From Rhynchospora pubera (Eukaryota; Streptophyta; Magnoliopsida; Poales; Cyperaceae): 64,000 nt of DNA. Made by a program: the position numbers and the translations under genes. A model generated the notes under the pieces. That model had not been told where the DNA came from. It did not search any database and worked only from the letters and a program-made list of their open reading frames with translations. Positions 24,263-35,646 of the stretch are shown here, one piece after another. The stretch is taken from the NCBI GenBank assembly GCA_028095005.1, contig CM051460.1:65883676-65947675 (forward strand), in the 5' to 3' direction. How positions within the stretch are numbered: the first letter of the stretch is position 1; every line of letters begins with the position of its first letter.

Positions 24263-25310
24263 TTAAGCTAGATGAGAGCAGCTGGAGATCACGAATGGAG
24301 ATCTGACTAAATACCTTCCAGTACCGAGCTTCTCAACAGCAACTACAAGAACCTCAACCTCGGCAACTGAGAAGGGACGCCTCATGCGCCGTTGCCCCAG
24401 TGCATCAACTTGCCTTGTTTTTCGCACAACAGGTACAACAGCAAGCGGCTCTATTTTAACGGCTGGTACTGGTATGATGGCCTTTGAGATTTGTGGCACT
24501 GCATGCTCAGCCGATGACACCTCAATAGGGGAGAGTACTGGGTCTGGGTCAGTCACATGGCTTTTCACTGGAGTGGTCGGTACTAGTATCGGTACTGGTT
24601 CAAGGCTGCTAGGTGTTGCAGGCATATCACTGTGGATTGAGAAATAGATTAAATTGCCAGTACCAGGCTTAATCGAGATTTACTTACCACCAGCCACCCT
24701 TTGAAGTTCCGGTACCAGTAAGACCTCTACTTTTTCATTTCTCATCATGCAAAATCATGAAAAAGGTAGTGTGATGCAACAATACCTTGCAAGAGGTTCC
24801 ACGACATCTCTGTTATCAAAACTGTCAGAATTGGTGTGTGGTGCTATGGTGGGAGAGTGTACAGGTTTAGGCTCCAGAGCGAAACCCACAGTATCTAACA
24901 GAGGACTGTCACAGAAAATCCCAGCTTCTCTAAGGCCTTGCTCCAGAAAGGAGTACAGGAGGTGAACGAGGAGAGAGTAAACTGACCAAACCCTGCCCGG
25001 TGAGGTTAACCTGCTCCCAATCAATAAAATTTCAGGAGTAATGGAGGTGAATGGGAGAGAACTAGGAGACACTATGTGTAAAAACAATGAAAAGAGAGAA
25101 AACTTGATTCACCCTCAAATTTGGGGTTTATTGACATTGTCCTTGCTTTCTTTCCCATTCTTTCCCTTTCCTTCTTCCTTCTAATTCTGGAGCAAAGCCT
25201 AAGTGTGCGACTGTTTTCTCTAACCTTCTTCCCTTCAAGCATCACACCTACAGTTAATTCTCCTTCCAGAACAGCTGTCAGTGCCTCCATTACTGTTCTC
25301 TGAATAATAA
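24263..25310 (-). pseudogene. Decayed TRFL-type telomere-repeat-binding protein gene fragment
   Basis: Pieces on the - strand match, in order, the plant TRP1/TBP1-type telomere-repeat-binding family. Around 25303-25200 is the ubiquitin-like region (RTVMEALTAVLEGELTVGVMLEGKKVRENSRTLR, quoted here in two parts in the literature family as VGVLLQGKKVRDDNKTL). Around 24950-24760 follows DTVGFALEPKPVHSPT. Around 24627-24290 follows a Pro/Val-rich linker with LAVVPV and then RRMRRPFSVAEVEVLVVAVE plus KLGTGR, the start of the C-terminal Myb/SANT domain. The family then continues with the DNA-reading helices, but here the sequence ends at GTGR. Exon borders are eroded. The real family acts at double-stranded telomere repeats in the nucleus; this relic cannot. 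Confidence 0.65.
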
Positions 25311-25320
25311 AATGAATAGA

Positions 25321-25420
25321 TGAGTTGTGACACCCTGCCGCGTCCCGTGACTGGACGGTGCACGACGACGTGCCCGCCGCGGATGCCCTCGCATCCGCAA
25401 GGCTTTACCAAGACTTAATT
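25321..25420. other. GC-rich scrap, possibly an LTR end
   Basis: A short GC-rich patch (TGACACCCTGCCGCGTCCCG...) stands out from the AT-rich surroundings. TGACACCC/TGTAATACCCC-type starts are common in plant LTR retrotransposon termini, so it may be a degraded LTR. No second end was found. Confidence 0.3.
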
Positions 25421-25959
25421 AACTCTAATTGTCAATTAAAAAATATAATTAGTTAATCAAAATTCATTCAAACAATTAAGTTAGAAACCAAATATAAATT
25501 TTTAAATATAGACATAAAATATTATATGTTATGATAAGTTGGTTCACATGTTTTAGGTTGCTAACCATACAGTCCAACGGCTTATTTGTCGTCTTGCTGT
25601 CCAGCGCTCGAACTGCAACCTGGAACCCACAACCACCGTGGAAACAATGCAAAAGCAAAGAATGAGATAAATATAATTTATCTCAGTGCGGTATTCAGTT
25701 CCAGCCACACGAACAATCTTACATACTTTGGAACTATTTACCGACTGAGGTAGAAAAACACACAATTTGTATAATGTTTATATCATGAATTTTCAAAAAT
25801 ACCAAAAAAAATAGTAAAGAATTTTGAAAAAAAAATATAAAAATTGGTTTCTTGTAAATTTTCAATATTGAGAATATATTGAACGGTTCGGATCGGTCAT
25901 TTGAAATTAAGAAACGTGAAAACGATCATATTGGATGGACCCATCCGTCCTATATATTG

Positions 25960-26275
25960 GACACTGGCATTTCTCTTATTTATTTCATCATTGAACTTAC
26001 CATTTTTAATTTTCTTTTGGTTTTTTATTCTACTTTTATATTGATACTAATTATATCTTTTATAAGATTTCTTCATTCGCCTCAATATTTAAGCACAAAA
26101 GGCACTTGCAAAATTATTCTCTTAAACGTGATGAATTGAGAGAAATTATTTTTTTTTAATATTTTGATTTTATGACAATTATCTACAAATAATGCAATTC
26201 GACTCTTAAAATAATGTATGGAAATACACCAGCAAGTATGTACTTTATGATTTGTTTATTACTATGTACTAGCAG
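25960..26275 (+). repeat. Dispersed AT-rich repeat (three copies in the window)
   Basis: The sequence ATTGAACTTACCATTTT...CGCCTCAATATT...CACTTGCAAAATTATT...GTGATGAATTG...ATAATGTATGGAAA is found here, in the left arm (21239-21550, opposite strand) and at 33957-34262. The last copy lacks the Helitron insertion and so records the empty target site. Confidence 0.8.
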
Positions 26276-26312
26276 CAATGCCCGCTCAATGTGCGGACAA
26301 TTTTTTTATTTT
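26269..26312 (-). mobile_element. Helitron-like 3' end, right arm
   Basis: Mirror copy of the end at 21190-21233. The stem-loop and CTAG terminus are read on the - strand, and the element would extend to higher coordinates and include the HMGB fragment in the same orientation. Confidence 0.6.
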
Positions 26313-26698
26313 ATATATTTTAATAAATTAAAAACTTTAGTATATTTTTTTTATATGAACTTTTTTGTTCTTAAAGAATTTCGCTACACATGATCGAATA
26401 ATGACTTCTATTATCAAATTTTGGTATGACTATTTCGCTACACATGATCTGAAACTAATGGCAGAAAAATACAAACTTTGTTTGGAAATATTGGAAACTC
26501 TTGAGCAAAATCAAAACTCCAAGCTTATACATGAAAGAAGGCTGGAGAGTCTGTCAATCTAATCTCGCACAACCACTGCATCCTTCAACGGGAGAAAGAA
26601 GGCTGGAGATCCATTTTAAGACTGAAAAATTAAAGAATCTAATAACTAATTTCTACATAAATTCAAATTACTTCAGAATTTCTACATAAATTGCAATT

Positions 26699-27425
26699 GT
26701 ATTCACCTGCTTCTTGTTGTAGGCATTCATTTTGCTGTTGTACTCTGACTTTATCTTGTTTGCCTTTGCAACATTAGGAGCCTTCTTCTGTTTTCAGTAG
26801 ATAAAAAATTTCACAATTAATTTACTAAATTAAAAAGGTAACAATGTAATATAGAATAATAAAGAGAGCTACAATAGAATGGAAATAAAGTACCGCTTCA
26901 GACGAGATTTTCCACTTATCACCACCAGTCTTTCCAACCTAATTTCAATTATTACAGAAAAAACAGATGAAATTTTAGTCACTGGAGAAACAATCTGAAA
27001 TTGATCTAGACACACAAGTTTGTGAATAACACTTACAACATATACTGATTTGTTGTTATAATTCTTCTCCTTGAAAGTCTTCCTGAATTCCTCCCTAAAA
27101 TCAAAATTAAAGAACAATCAAATCCATTCTAACTCAGAACCTACAGATTTTCAATTAGAAAGCAGAAAAATTAAGAAAAAAAATTTAACCGATCTAGCAA
27201 AACTTACATGAAATCAAAGAAGGCGCTAGGAGGTCTCATAGGCTTGTTCGGGTCCTTGGCAGCTTGGCTTCTCTTAGCAAGCTTAGCCTTCTCCGCTGCC
27301 TTCTTCTTCATGGATGACGGTGCCGATGATGCTATAGACCTGGTCGAAGATTTTGAGGCGTATCCACTTCTTAATAAGAAACTCGAATTAGATCTTGGAA
27401 ATGATCGACTCCAATAGCTGCTCAT
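26699..27425 (-). pseudogene. HMG-box (HMGB-type) gene, C-terminally truncated, right copy
   Basis: Exons on the - strand are 27425-27208, 27094-27037, 26938-26894 and 26787-26707, with the same borders, phases and protein as the left copy. It keeps the basic N-terminus and the complete HMG box up to YNSKMNAYNKKQ, and likewise has no acidic tail. The identical open frame in both arms means there has been little time since duplication, or selection on the frame. It has the same upstream leader and 19-codon uORF. Expression and function are unknown. Confidence 0.7.
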
Positions 27426-27811
27426 CAGAAGCTTTGTTTTTCCTCCTATTCCTATTGATCAGAAGCATCTAGCAGCACCACGCTGAGTGAATAGCTCAGG
27501 GGAACTCGTGAGAAGCATACTTTGATTTTATTTTAATGAAAGATTTCTCCCCGTAGCAAGAGCGAATACCTTCAGATGGGATGACCTAAGAGGAAGTGCT
27601 CCTTATGTGGTCTGTACCACCATCTGAAATGGGCGAAACTTCGATTGGTGGAAGCCACGCCATGCAAACGCCGGGGACTAAGACCACCGGGTAGATCCGT
27701 GCGCTCACGCTCAGCGCTGAGCCTGGGTACTGTGACACTTTATTCTTGCTACTTGTTGCCGCCGCTGCTTCGGGGGGAACCAGAGAGAGAGAGAGAGAAG
27801 GCTTATATTGA

Positions 27812-29238
27812 GGGCGTTGCTTTCCCCACGGCACTAAATTGCAATACACGGTAAAATTTAATAAATAACAAAAATGCCCCTTATTCTATCTTTGAACTCT
27901 CCGTCTCTCCAGTCTCTACACAAGTCTGAAATTCTGTCCCCCAATTGTTCCTCGCAACCCTCAACCCTCTCTGGCTTCCTCGATTGCCGACCATTTCCAA
28001 GTTCCAACCAAACTTGCTTCTTTGTTCGCGCCACGTCCTTCTCGACTGTTCCTCAATCAACATTCCTTCTCCAGCAGATGTGTCATCATAATTTCTTTCC
28101 TTGTCCTCAGGCACTTACAAGCTGAAATGGAGCATCCCAATGATAGTTCTTCGCATGATAAGGTGTGCCAAACGACTGGTAGATACAGGGTGAGCATCTC
28201 CATATATTTGTAGTGATTATTTCTGGTTTCTCCATATAAGGTGTGCCAAACGAGTTGAATATTTCTACTCCAAGTGATCTTGTATGTATGCTAGCCACCA
28301 GGTATGATAACAATATTATCTTTCTGGAACCAAAACCAGTAACAAGGTAAAAGAAATTGGAGTGGCATTTTTCTTGTTAGGAGTAAAATATGATAACTCT
28401 AGGGTATAGCAGACTAAGCCTGTGCCAGTTTGGCAACCTACGTTAATTAAAATGCATGTATCTGAGATTGCTCTTTTTGTTTGTTATATTGGACTTCATT
28501 TAATATATTGGTTTTAATTTTATATATTTGAAGCTAAACTTTTAAATCTGATTGCATTGCTTCAGTCCGGTTCATCCCGTTAATCTTCTTCTTGGTTCTT
28601 TCTGGCTTCGACCAGAGGACACGATTGATACACGCAGCTGCTTCTCTGATGGCTCGTCATTGCTATCCATAAGCCATTGATCAACATTGGATAGGTTTTA
28701 TGTATGGTTACACAAGTATTATGTTTTTGTATGAAGAAAATCCAAAATGCATGTTACATTTGTCTTTTTTTCCCTTTAATTCTAATTAATATGGATTAGA
28801 AACCTATAAAATGGAGTATAGAAAAACAGTAAGGGAAAAATTCCTCGTTACCTCACAGAGAGAATTTATGATGTACAAATCTTTCGTAATTGTGATAGTT
28901 CTTCTCCTCAACTTTTTTGTTTGACAAAATTCTCTTCAAATTTTTGCTTTGATAAGCACAAATGAAAGGGTTCTATTTTTATTTGTATGGTGGCGGTTAT
29001 AAAATATAGAGCAGAATAAAGAAAACCGGGAAAAAGTATCGCTAAAATAAATATTCTATTGTGTCAAAATTAGAAAGAAACTAATTCTTAATCATTGTAT
29101 ATGAAAAGGAAAGAATATAAATCTTTTTGGAATTTATGACGAAAGATCATGTTACACAAAATAACGAAAGGGCATGTTTGTCTTAATAATGTATTTTGCC
29201 GTGCATTGTAAAGTGGTGCCGTGGGAAAAGCAACGCCC
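27812..29238. mobile_element. Mutator-like element (MULE), 1427 bp, perfect 9-bp TSD
   Basis: The left end is GGGCGTTGCTTTCCCCACGG, and the right end reverse complemented is GGGCGTTGCTTTTCCCACGG. TIR similarity continues for about 50 bases (...CGGCAAAAT). The 9-bp sequence TTATATTGA flanks both sides (27803-27811 and 29239-29247), the TSD size of Mutator-like elements. No MURA transposase frame is present, so it is non-autonomous. The interior 27870-28200 is CT-rich and exon-like (for example MEHPNDSSSHDKVCQTTGRY) and may be captured host sequence. Confidence 0.88.
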
Positions 29239-29247
29239 TTATATTGA

Positions 29248-30190
29248 GGGACGGCTCAAATTAAATTCCAATTATGAGCGCAAACCCTATTTTTTTGTTG
29301 CGCTAACGAAAAAAGTACTAAGAGTGGGAAAAAAATGCTGAAGCGGAGAATCGAAGAGGAAAAAGAAAAGAGAACGCGAGTGAGCCAAGCGCGACTCCGC
29401 TCCCCAAATGTTAACACGTCTATATGAAAGGTTTAGATTTTTTATCTCGTTGTTAAATCTAGAGCATCGATCTAATCAGATCATAAAAATAGATGGTCCA
29501 TATTGTATTGGGTAAACAATTGTTTGCACTTTTGGACTCAAAATTAGATAAACCTTTGAATTGATGCTTTTATATGTATAATAAGTAAAGAAGTAAAAAT
29601 AATATGAAGGCTTAATTTTTTTTGTACGACTCCAAATTCTTTTCGATTTGTTTATTTTTTCATATACTGTTGTGTATTTCTTATTTGCCAGTTGCCACTA
29701 AACTCTTCAAAATAGTTTTTTATTTGTTCTTCAACTTAACCATACATAATTAACTATAGTTATCTTATTAAAAAAGTGAAAATTAATTTCCAATTTAATT
29801 AAAAAGATGGAAATACCCTTAGACCGTTTTTTTTTTTCGTTTTTCCCTTCCTTGCTGCGTAATATTTTCCCGCTATTTATTAACAATCTCTAACTGGCCA
29901 CAGGTACCAGACCCATACCGGGACAAAAGCATGTGATACAGCCTCAGTTCAATTGGTGGAGCAACAACTCTAGAGAATACAGCCTAAAAGTTCTCAAGTG
30001 ATTTCCTACAATATAAAATGCAAAGAATGGTGGATAAATTTTGCAACAATGTATAAATTCTTTTAACATAATTCAAATTTATTTAAACATTAATTTTTGA
30101 AAAAAAAATCTATATAATTTGGATCATACATTATACAATTAAGAACTAAATGAGTCTTTATTGGTTAGAGACAGATTTAGGTTTTGATCA
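29248..30190. other. Intergenic; possible SINE head near 29937
   Basis: The first 160 bases are GC-richer and AG-rich and continue the region that lay beside the HMGB leader before the MULE inserted. At 29937-30010 CCTCAGTTCAATTGGTGGAGC resembles a tRNA A-box region of a SINE, but a clear B box is missing. No gene is supported. Confidence 0.35.
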
Positions 30191-30194
30191 ATTT

Positions 30195-30740
30195 TTTTTT
30201 AGGAAAAAATAGATATATGTCACCACAAAATTGAGAAATAAAAAATTTACCACTTAAAAATTATAGTTTAAAAAATTACTGCCTAAGGAGTTTAAAAAAT
30301 TAGTTGTATTATTATTTCATTGAAGAACAATATTAATTGTATTATTGGGGCATTGGGTATGGGTATTTTATTTTCATATCACATCACCAAAGAACATAAC
30401 ATAAGATATTGCTTGCATTCGTCTAGTTTGTCACTACTTGTGAAAAATAAACGAAGTTCTCTCTCTCTCTCTCCATCATTTTCCGATTGGGACCTATCCC
30501 CACACCTCTCCAAGTCGATGATTTTATTTTAATCGTCCCAAGCTGTTAGGGTCTTTCAATTGGGGAGAATAGAAAGAAGAGGGTAATTTGGTCAATAGAA
30601 AAGTTGAAAATGAATTGCGGTAATTTTCGAAGTAAATTAAATTTGGAGTAGCAATTTTCAAAATATTAAGTTTGAATTGGCAAATTTCTGATGTTTCAAC
30701 TTTGAAGTGACATATACCTAATAATTTTTTTTTTTAACAT
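30195..30740. mobile_element. Foldback MITE
   Basis: The left arm (ATAGATATATGTCACCACAAAATTGAGAAAT) pairs with the right arm read backwards (TTAGGTATATGTCACTTCAAAGTTGAAACAT). Arms of about 100 bases face each other across a short core with a CT microsatellite. Target duplication not determined. Confidence 0.55.
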
Positions 30741-31394
30741 GAGATTTCATTTCATTCCATTACAAATTATTTGATCAAAATGAATAAAATTGGTGACATT
30801 TAGTTGGATTTTTATATAATTAGATCTAACGAAATATGAGAAATCAATTCAAATGTAATGTAATGAAATGAAATCCGGCATAAAAAATATTTTGATCAGG
30901 CTTAATATACATATAGTGAATATCTATGGTGCATACTAATGTTCCAGAGTTGCGGCACATACCGATCCAAGCTCTTGGTTTACTTCAAGATAACTAATCA
31001 AAATCGTCAAATATAATCTCTCTATTGAAATTCATTGCCAACCAAATTTTACATATTTTTTCGAAATTTTTAAGTGTATATTTTTGGATTTTAAAAATGT
31101 TATATTTGGACGGTTCATAATAAATTAGATCAACGATTTTCTAGAATTTTACAAGATAGTAAAAGAATAAATAAATTCCAAGAACATTGCAGCAGTGACG
31201 TGAACTCCTAAATACTAACCTCTTATCTTGTAAATTCTGATTTCATGTCCGCAGAAATTCTGATCACTTCGTATTATTCGCTTGAGCAAAATACAACAGG
31301 CTCTTTTATGGATTTTATTATAAGCACTAAAATCACAGAATGAGACCATGGATTTTTTCCACATTACGTGCACTTGGTTATATCAATTCATAGA
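30741..31394. other. Intergenic, nothing specific seen
   Basis: AT-rich DNA between the foldback element and RFL copy 2. There is no long frame, no inverted repeat of note and no recognisable motif. Confidence 0.5.
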
Positions 31395-31588
31395 AATTCA
31401 TCTGTTTTTGAGTTTTTTTTAATAAAAAATTAAAAATCAATATAAATATGCTAGGAAATAGGCAAACTTACCCTGCGACTCCTCCGGTTAACACAAATAA
31501 AATAATCTCCCGTTAAATACACCTACATATTCAGTGAAGCTATGTAAATATTTCAACAACGAATAGAGCAACCAAATGACAAGGCACT

Positions 31589-33334
31589 TCAATCGTCATT
31601 CTCAGTACTTTTGGTCCAGTCCATGAGATCTTTAGCATCATCAACTCGCCCCATATTTAAAAGTAGTTCTAAAAGTGGAGAAGAAGCCGCGACATCTGGT
31701 TTCACCCCTTCCTGTTTCATTCTGCTCAGCACACACATGGCCTCATTTACTTTCCTGTTCTTAGCATATCTTATAAGTAAGGGATTGTAAATCAAATGAT
31801 CTGGTGCCACATGACACAGCTGCATTCTATCAAGGATATTCATCACATCAGCAACAGTGCCATCGTTTGCGTGCCCAAGAAGTAGAATTCCATAGGAAAC
31901 AACATTTGGTTTTACACCTTTCCTTACCATTAAGTCAAACAACTTTTCAGCATCCTCGGTTCGGCCTTGTTTGCACATAGAATCCATCATTGAACTGTAA
32001 ACGAATTCGTCTGGCTGAATACCTCGATCAAGCATATCCTTGAATACTCTAGACGTATCTTTCCAGTAGCCTAGCTTTGAATATCCATTTATAACACTGG
32101 TATACGCGAAAACATCAGGTGTCACACCTTGATCAAGCATATGATATAATTGCTTCTCTGCCTTGTCAACATCCCCCTTCTTGCAAAGTGCATCCACAGT
32201 TATATTGCAAGTCACAGTGTTAGGCATTATACCCTTTGAAACCATCTCATCCACAAACTTCCATGCCTTCTCTAATTTGTTCATCTTACAAAGCCCATCT
32301 ATAAGGATATTATAGGTACGAACATTGGGCAATATACCTCTGGATTTCATAACATGCAGCAATACCTCTGCCTTTCTGGTTTCTCTTTCCTTGTAAAATG
32401 CATCCATGACAGTATTATAAGTCACAACAGTGGGCTCAATTCCTGCGGAAACCATGCACTGAAGCTTTTCTACAGCCTTGTCTAATAATCCTTTCTTGCA
32501 AAATCCATCAACTAGAGTGTTATAAGTTACTACAGTAGGTTAGAGTCCTTGAGAAGACATGACATGCAACAGTTCCTCTGCCTTCTCAATTTCTCCATTC
32601 TTGCACAGGCCATTAATAAGAGTACCATAGTTCACGACATCAGGATAATGACCTGTAGATACCATTTGTTGCATTAGCTCCTCTGCCCTCTTTATTTCTC
32701 CCGTCACGTGCAGGCCTAAAATCAGTGAGCTGTATGTGAATACGTCTGGCACAAGACCCTCTAAGCGCATTTGGTCCAGCAATCTAAATGCTTTACTGAC
32801 TTCGCCCTTTTTACAAAGAGCGTCAATAATGATGCTGTAGGAGACCACAGTAGGTGTGCAGGCCAGCTTACGCATTTTATTGAGCACAAAGTTTACAGCA
32901 TCATGGATCCTATTCTCAGAACAAAGAGCCTTGAGCAGAGCACTGCAGATGAAAGCGTCAGCTCTCAAGCCCGCCTTAATGAACCGTCCAAAGTAAATGA
33001 AACCAAGTGCAGGCTGATTAATTTGTGTACAGTACCCCATCAAGATAGTATATGTGAAGACATTGGGTAAGGAGCGTGAGAATCTTGGAGTTTCGGTCAA
33101 ACTGTCAAAGAGGGAAAAGATGGTGACATAATAGTTGTTTGAGTTCTTCATACGAGCGAAGGCAGTAAAGAGGTTATTAAAGGGAAGGATGGGCGGTGCC
33201 CGGTTCTTAGCAGCGAGCAGGCGGTGGAACAATTGAAGAGCTTCTTGAAAAGTAAGAGTGCCTGAACGACAACGTTCTTGAACAAGCAATTCCAAACGGT
33301 GGAGCCCCATGGGTGATAGTGGAAATGGTCGCAA
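31589..33334 (-). pseudogene. Rf-like PPR gene, copy 2, one nonsense codon
   Basis: The frame is collinear with copy 1 over 582 codons (one extra Lys codon near the end, WTKSTENDD). It is interrupted once, at codon 265 (32540-32542), where copy 1 has CAA (Gln, SSQGLQPNVV) and this copy has TAA. Downstream the frame is open to the natural stop. The N-terminal product would hold about five PPR motifs; re-initiation at 32455 would give about eight. Other substitutions are scattered and mostly conservative, so the break looks recent. Readthrough or RNA editing is not expected for nuclear mRNA, hence the pseudogene call. Confidence 0.85.
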
Positions 33335-33591
33335 CTCCCCTGTTGATGATATCTAGCTTGTGTGTGGCTCCGTTTATGAAAGCAAGGATATGTCTGAGAG
33401 TCTCAGGGGCATTTCGACGAACAGTTGGTGATCAGTGAAAGGGAGGGAGGGAGCTAGATTTGAATTAAATTATATTATGTTCCGAGGAAAGAAAATGGTC
33501 AAGTCATCAAGTTGATGGGAGTGGGAAGGGAAGACGAAATTATTAATTAATTATAGGAGGGTGCTGCTCCCTCAAACTGAAAATCCCTTTT

Positions 33592-33818
33592 GTGTGTTTG
33601 AATGCAACGGAATAAGTCGGGAATAGAGAATAGAAATAAGGAATTTCGGTTTGCGTGCTTATCTTTATTCCTTATTCTTATATCATGGTTTTGTTAGTAT
33701 AGGAATAAGAGTCCTTATTTCTTATTCTTGTGTTGTTTGTGTTGCACAAGAATAAGAATAAGCACGCAAATCGAAATTCCTTATTCCTATTCTCTATTTC
33801 TAGCTCATCCAAACACAC
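33592..33818. mobile_element. Foldback MITE in the leader of RFL copy 2
   Basis: The left end GTGTGTTTGAATG and right end CATCCAAACACAC are inverted, and the whole element is palindromic (GAATAGAGAATAGAAATAAGGAATTTCG against CGAAATTCCTTATTCCTATTCTC). The same family lies at 54296-54504. It lies about 260 bases upstream of the RFL copy 2 start and is absent from copies 1 and 3. Confidence 0.75.
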
Positions 33819-33861
33819 CAACGTGGAAATTAGGAATTCTGGAGGGATGTTTCATGTTTTA

Positions 33862-33898
<37 letters not shown>

Positions 33899-33904
33899 AG
33901 AGGG
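33862..33904. repeat. (GA)n microsatellite
   Basis: GA tract in the shared RFL leader. Length differs between the three copies: shortest in copy 1 (11656-11672) and longest in copy 3 (43411-43454). Confidence 0.9.
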
Positions 33905-33956
33905 ACTCGGGTGGGGAGCGTGACGTCGCTTCATATATTTCCGCAAGGACTCGCAT

Positions 33957-34262
33957 TATTTATCATTTCATTATTGAACTTACCATTTTATTATTTTTTT
34001 GTTTTTTTATTCTACTTTTATTTTAATTAAAATCTTTTAAAGGATTGCTTCCTTCGCCTCAATATTTTAAGCACCAAAGTCACTTGCAAAATTATTTTCT
34101 TATACGTGATGAATTGGGAGAAATTCTATCTCATTGTTTTTTTTTTAATATTTCGATTTTGTAACAATTATCTACAAATAATGCAAACTCGATATTTAAA
34201 ATAATGTATGGAAAATATTCCAGCAAGTATGCACTTTTTGATATGTTATTTACTATGTATAA
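33957..34262 (+). repeat. Dispersed AT-rich repeat, copy with empty Helitron site
   Basis: Diverged copy of the repeat seen at 25960-26275. Here TTTACTATGTATAATATG is uninterrupted, whereas in the inverted-repeat arms the same point carries a Helitron-like end. Confidence 0.7.
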
Positions 34263-34731
34263 TATGAATGGAAACTTATAAACTGGGTCGTGGTTTTTTT
34301 TTTGCTCCATAGAAGTTGTCAGCTCTATTTGACAATTGGTGTTTAAATACTTGCCTTACTGGAAAGTATAGAATCACTATACAAATTTTTAAAAAAAAGT
34401 AAAAGAAACCACTGATGTAAAACATGAACAATTAGAATCAGCGCAATATGTACATCATACTAGTTGTTATAAGCTTCGAGACATCAATTAATTTAGGAAA
34501 TTGATTAATGCCGTCTCCCATTCTACCATCGCTGCCATCACTCCTTCCAGCGAAGCACTCTTCTCTCCTCATCTAGCGCAACGCTTCCCTCTCCTCACCC
34601 AACGAAGCACTCTCTTCTCCTCACCCAGCGTGGGTACGCTCACTCTCCCTTCTACGCACCCTTCCGTCTCTCTCCCTTCCTTCTGCGCGTCTCTCTCCCT
34701 TCCCTCTCCCTTCCTTTTGTGTGTCAGACTT

Positions 34732-35300
34732 TGTTCAATTTTTTATTGCATCTGTTCAATTTGTTATTTTAAGTGTTCATTTTGTTTTGTTGTGCATTAG
34801 ATTTTTGTGTTTATTTTATACGCCTCACTTTATTGGTGTAGATGTTCATTTTGTTCATTCATATGTTCAGTTTGTTATTTTTATGTGTTCAATTTATTTT
34901 GCTGTGCATCAGACTTCTGTGCTTATTTTATACGTCTCACTTTATTTGTGCAGATGTTCACTTTGTTCCTTCATATGTTCAATTTGTTATTTTTATGTGT
35001 TCAATTTGTATTGCTGTGCGTCAGACTTCTGTGTTTATTTTATACGTCTCACTTTGTTTGTGTAGATGTTCACTTTGTTCCTTCATATGTTCAATTTGTT
35101 ACTTTTATGTGTTCAATTTATTTTGTTGTGCGTCAGACTTCTGTATTTATTTGATGTCTCACTTTATTGGTGTATATGTTCACTTTGTTCATTCATATGT
35201 TCAATTTGTTACTTTTATGTGTTCAATTTGTTGTTATAAGTATTCACTTCGCTACTTTGCTGTTATAAGTATTATTCTCTCTCAAGTTTTCAATTTGTTG
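34732..35300 (+). repeat. Minisatellite, about 112-bp unit, five copies
   Basis: Units start with GATGTTCA(C/T)TTTGTTC at 34841, 34953, 35065 and 35175, preceded by a more diverged unit at about 34732. Each unit contains ATATGTTCAATTTGTTA and CTTATTTTATACGTCTCACTTT. Long frames in all three forward phases result from the array and are not genes. The array is flanked by CT-rich DNA (34500-34720) and AG-rich DNA (35345-35520), which may be parts of one repeat element. Confidence 0.9.
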
Positions 35301-35646
35301 ATTTAAATGTTCAGTTTCTTGTCATATATGTCTTCTTGAAAAATTGAAATAATTCTAAGAGAGAGGAGAGAAATGAAGAGAAAGGAGAGGATCTAGGGAG
35401 GGAAAATCTTGAGAGAGAAGAGAGGAGAAACGAGAGAGGAGCATTAGGAGAGGGAAGAATTGCGACAGGAGAGAGAGAGATGCAGAACAGAGCGCGCGGA
35501 AGGGAACAAAAGGTAGCGATGGTGGTTATAATTTCTGATTAATTTACGAAAACGGGAATAGGAAATGCACAATCTTGATTCATTCACTAATTGACAAAGA
35601 ACTCATGCTTTGCGCGAAATTTCAAATTTAAAACACGGACATAATT

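Larger units (their letters stand above)
25714..27827 (-). repeat. Right arm of the 2.1-kb inverted repeat
   Basis: Reverse complement of 19677-21787 at near identity. The arm runs from the GGAACTATTTACCGACTGAG block to TTGCTTTCCCC. With a spacer of about 3.9 kb between arms, a read-through transcript could fold into a long perfect hairpin. Confidence 0.92.

Noticed and set aside
25879..26689. Three short frames present in both inverted arms (for example 26365-26562)
   Set aside because: Identical in both arms only because the arms are duplicated. They lie across a Helitron-like end and repeat DNA and show no family.
34721..35306. Overlapping 99-154 aa open frames in all forward phases, hydrophobic and Cys-rich
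   Set aside because: They are produced by the 112-bp minisatellite, whose unit lacks stops in several phases. No start context, no family.
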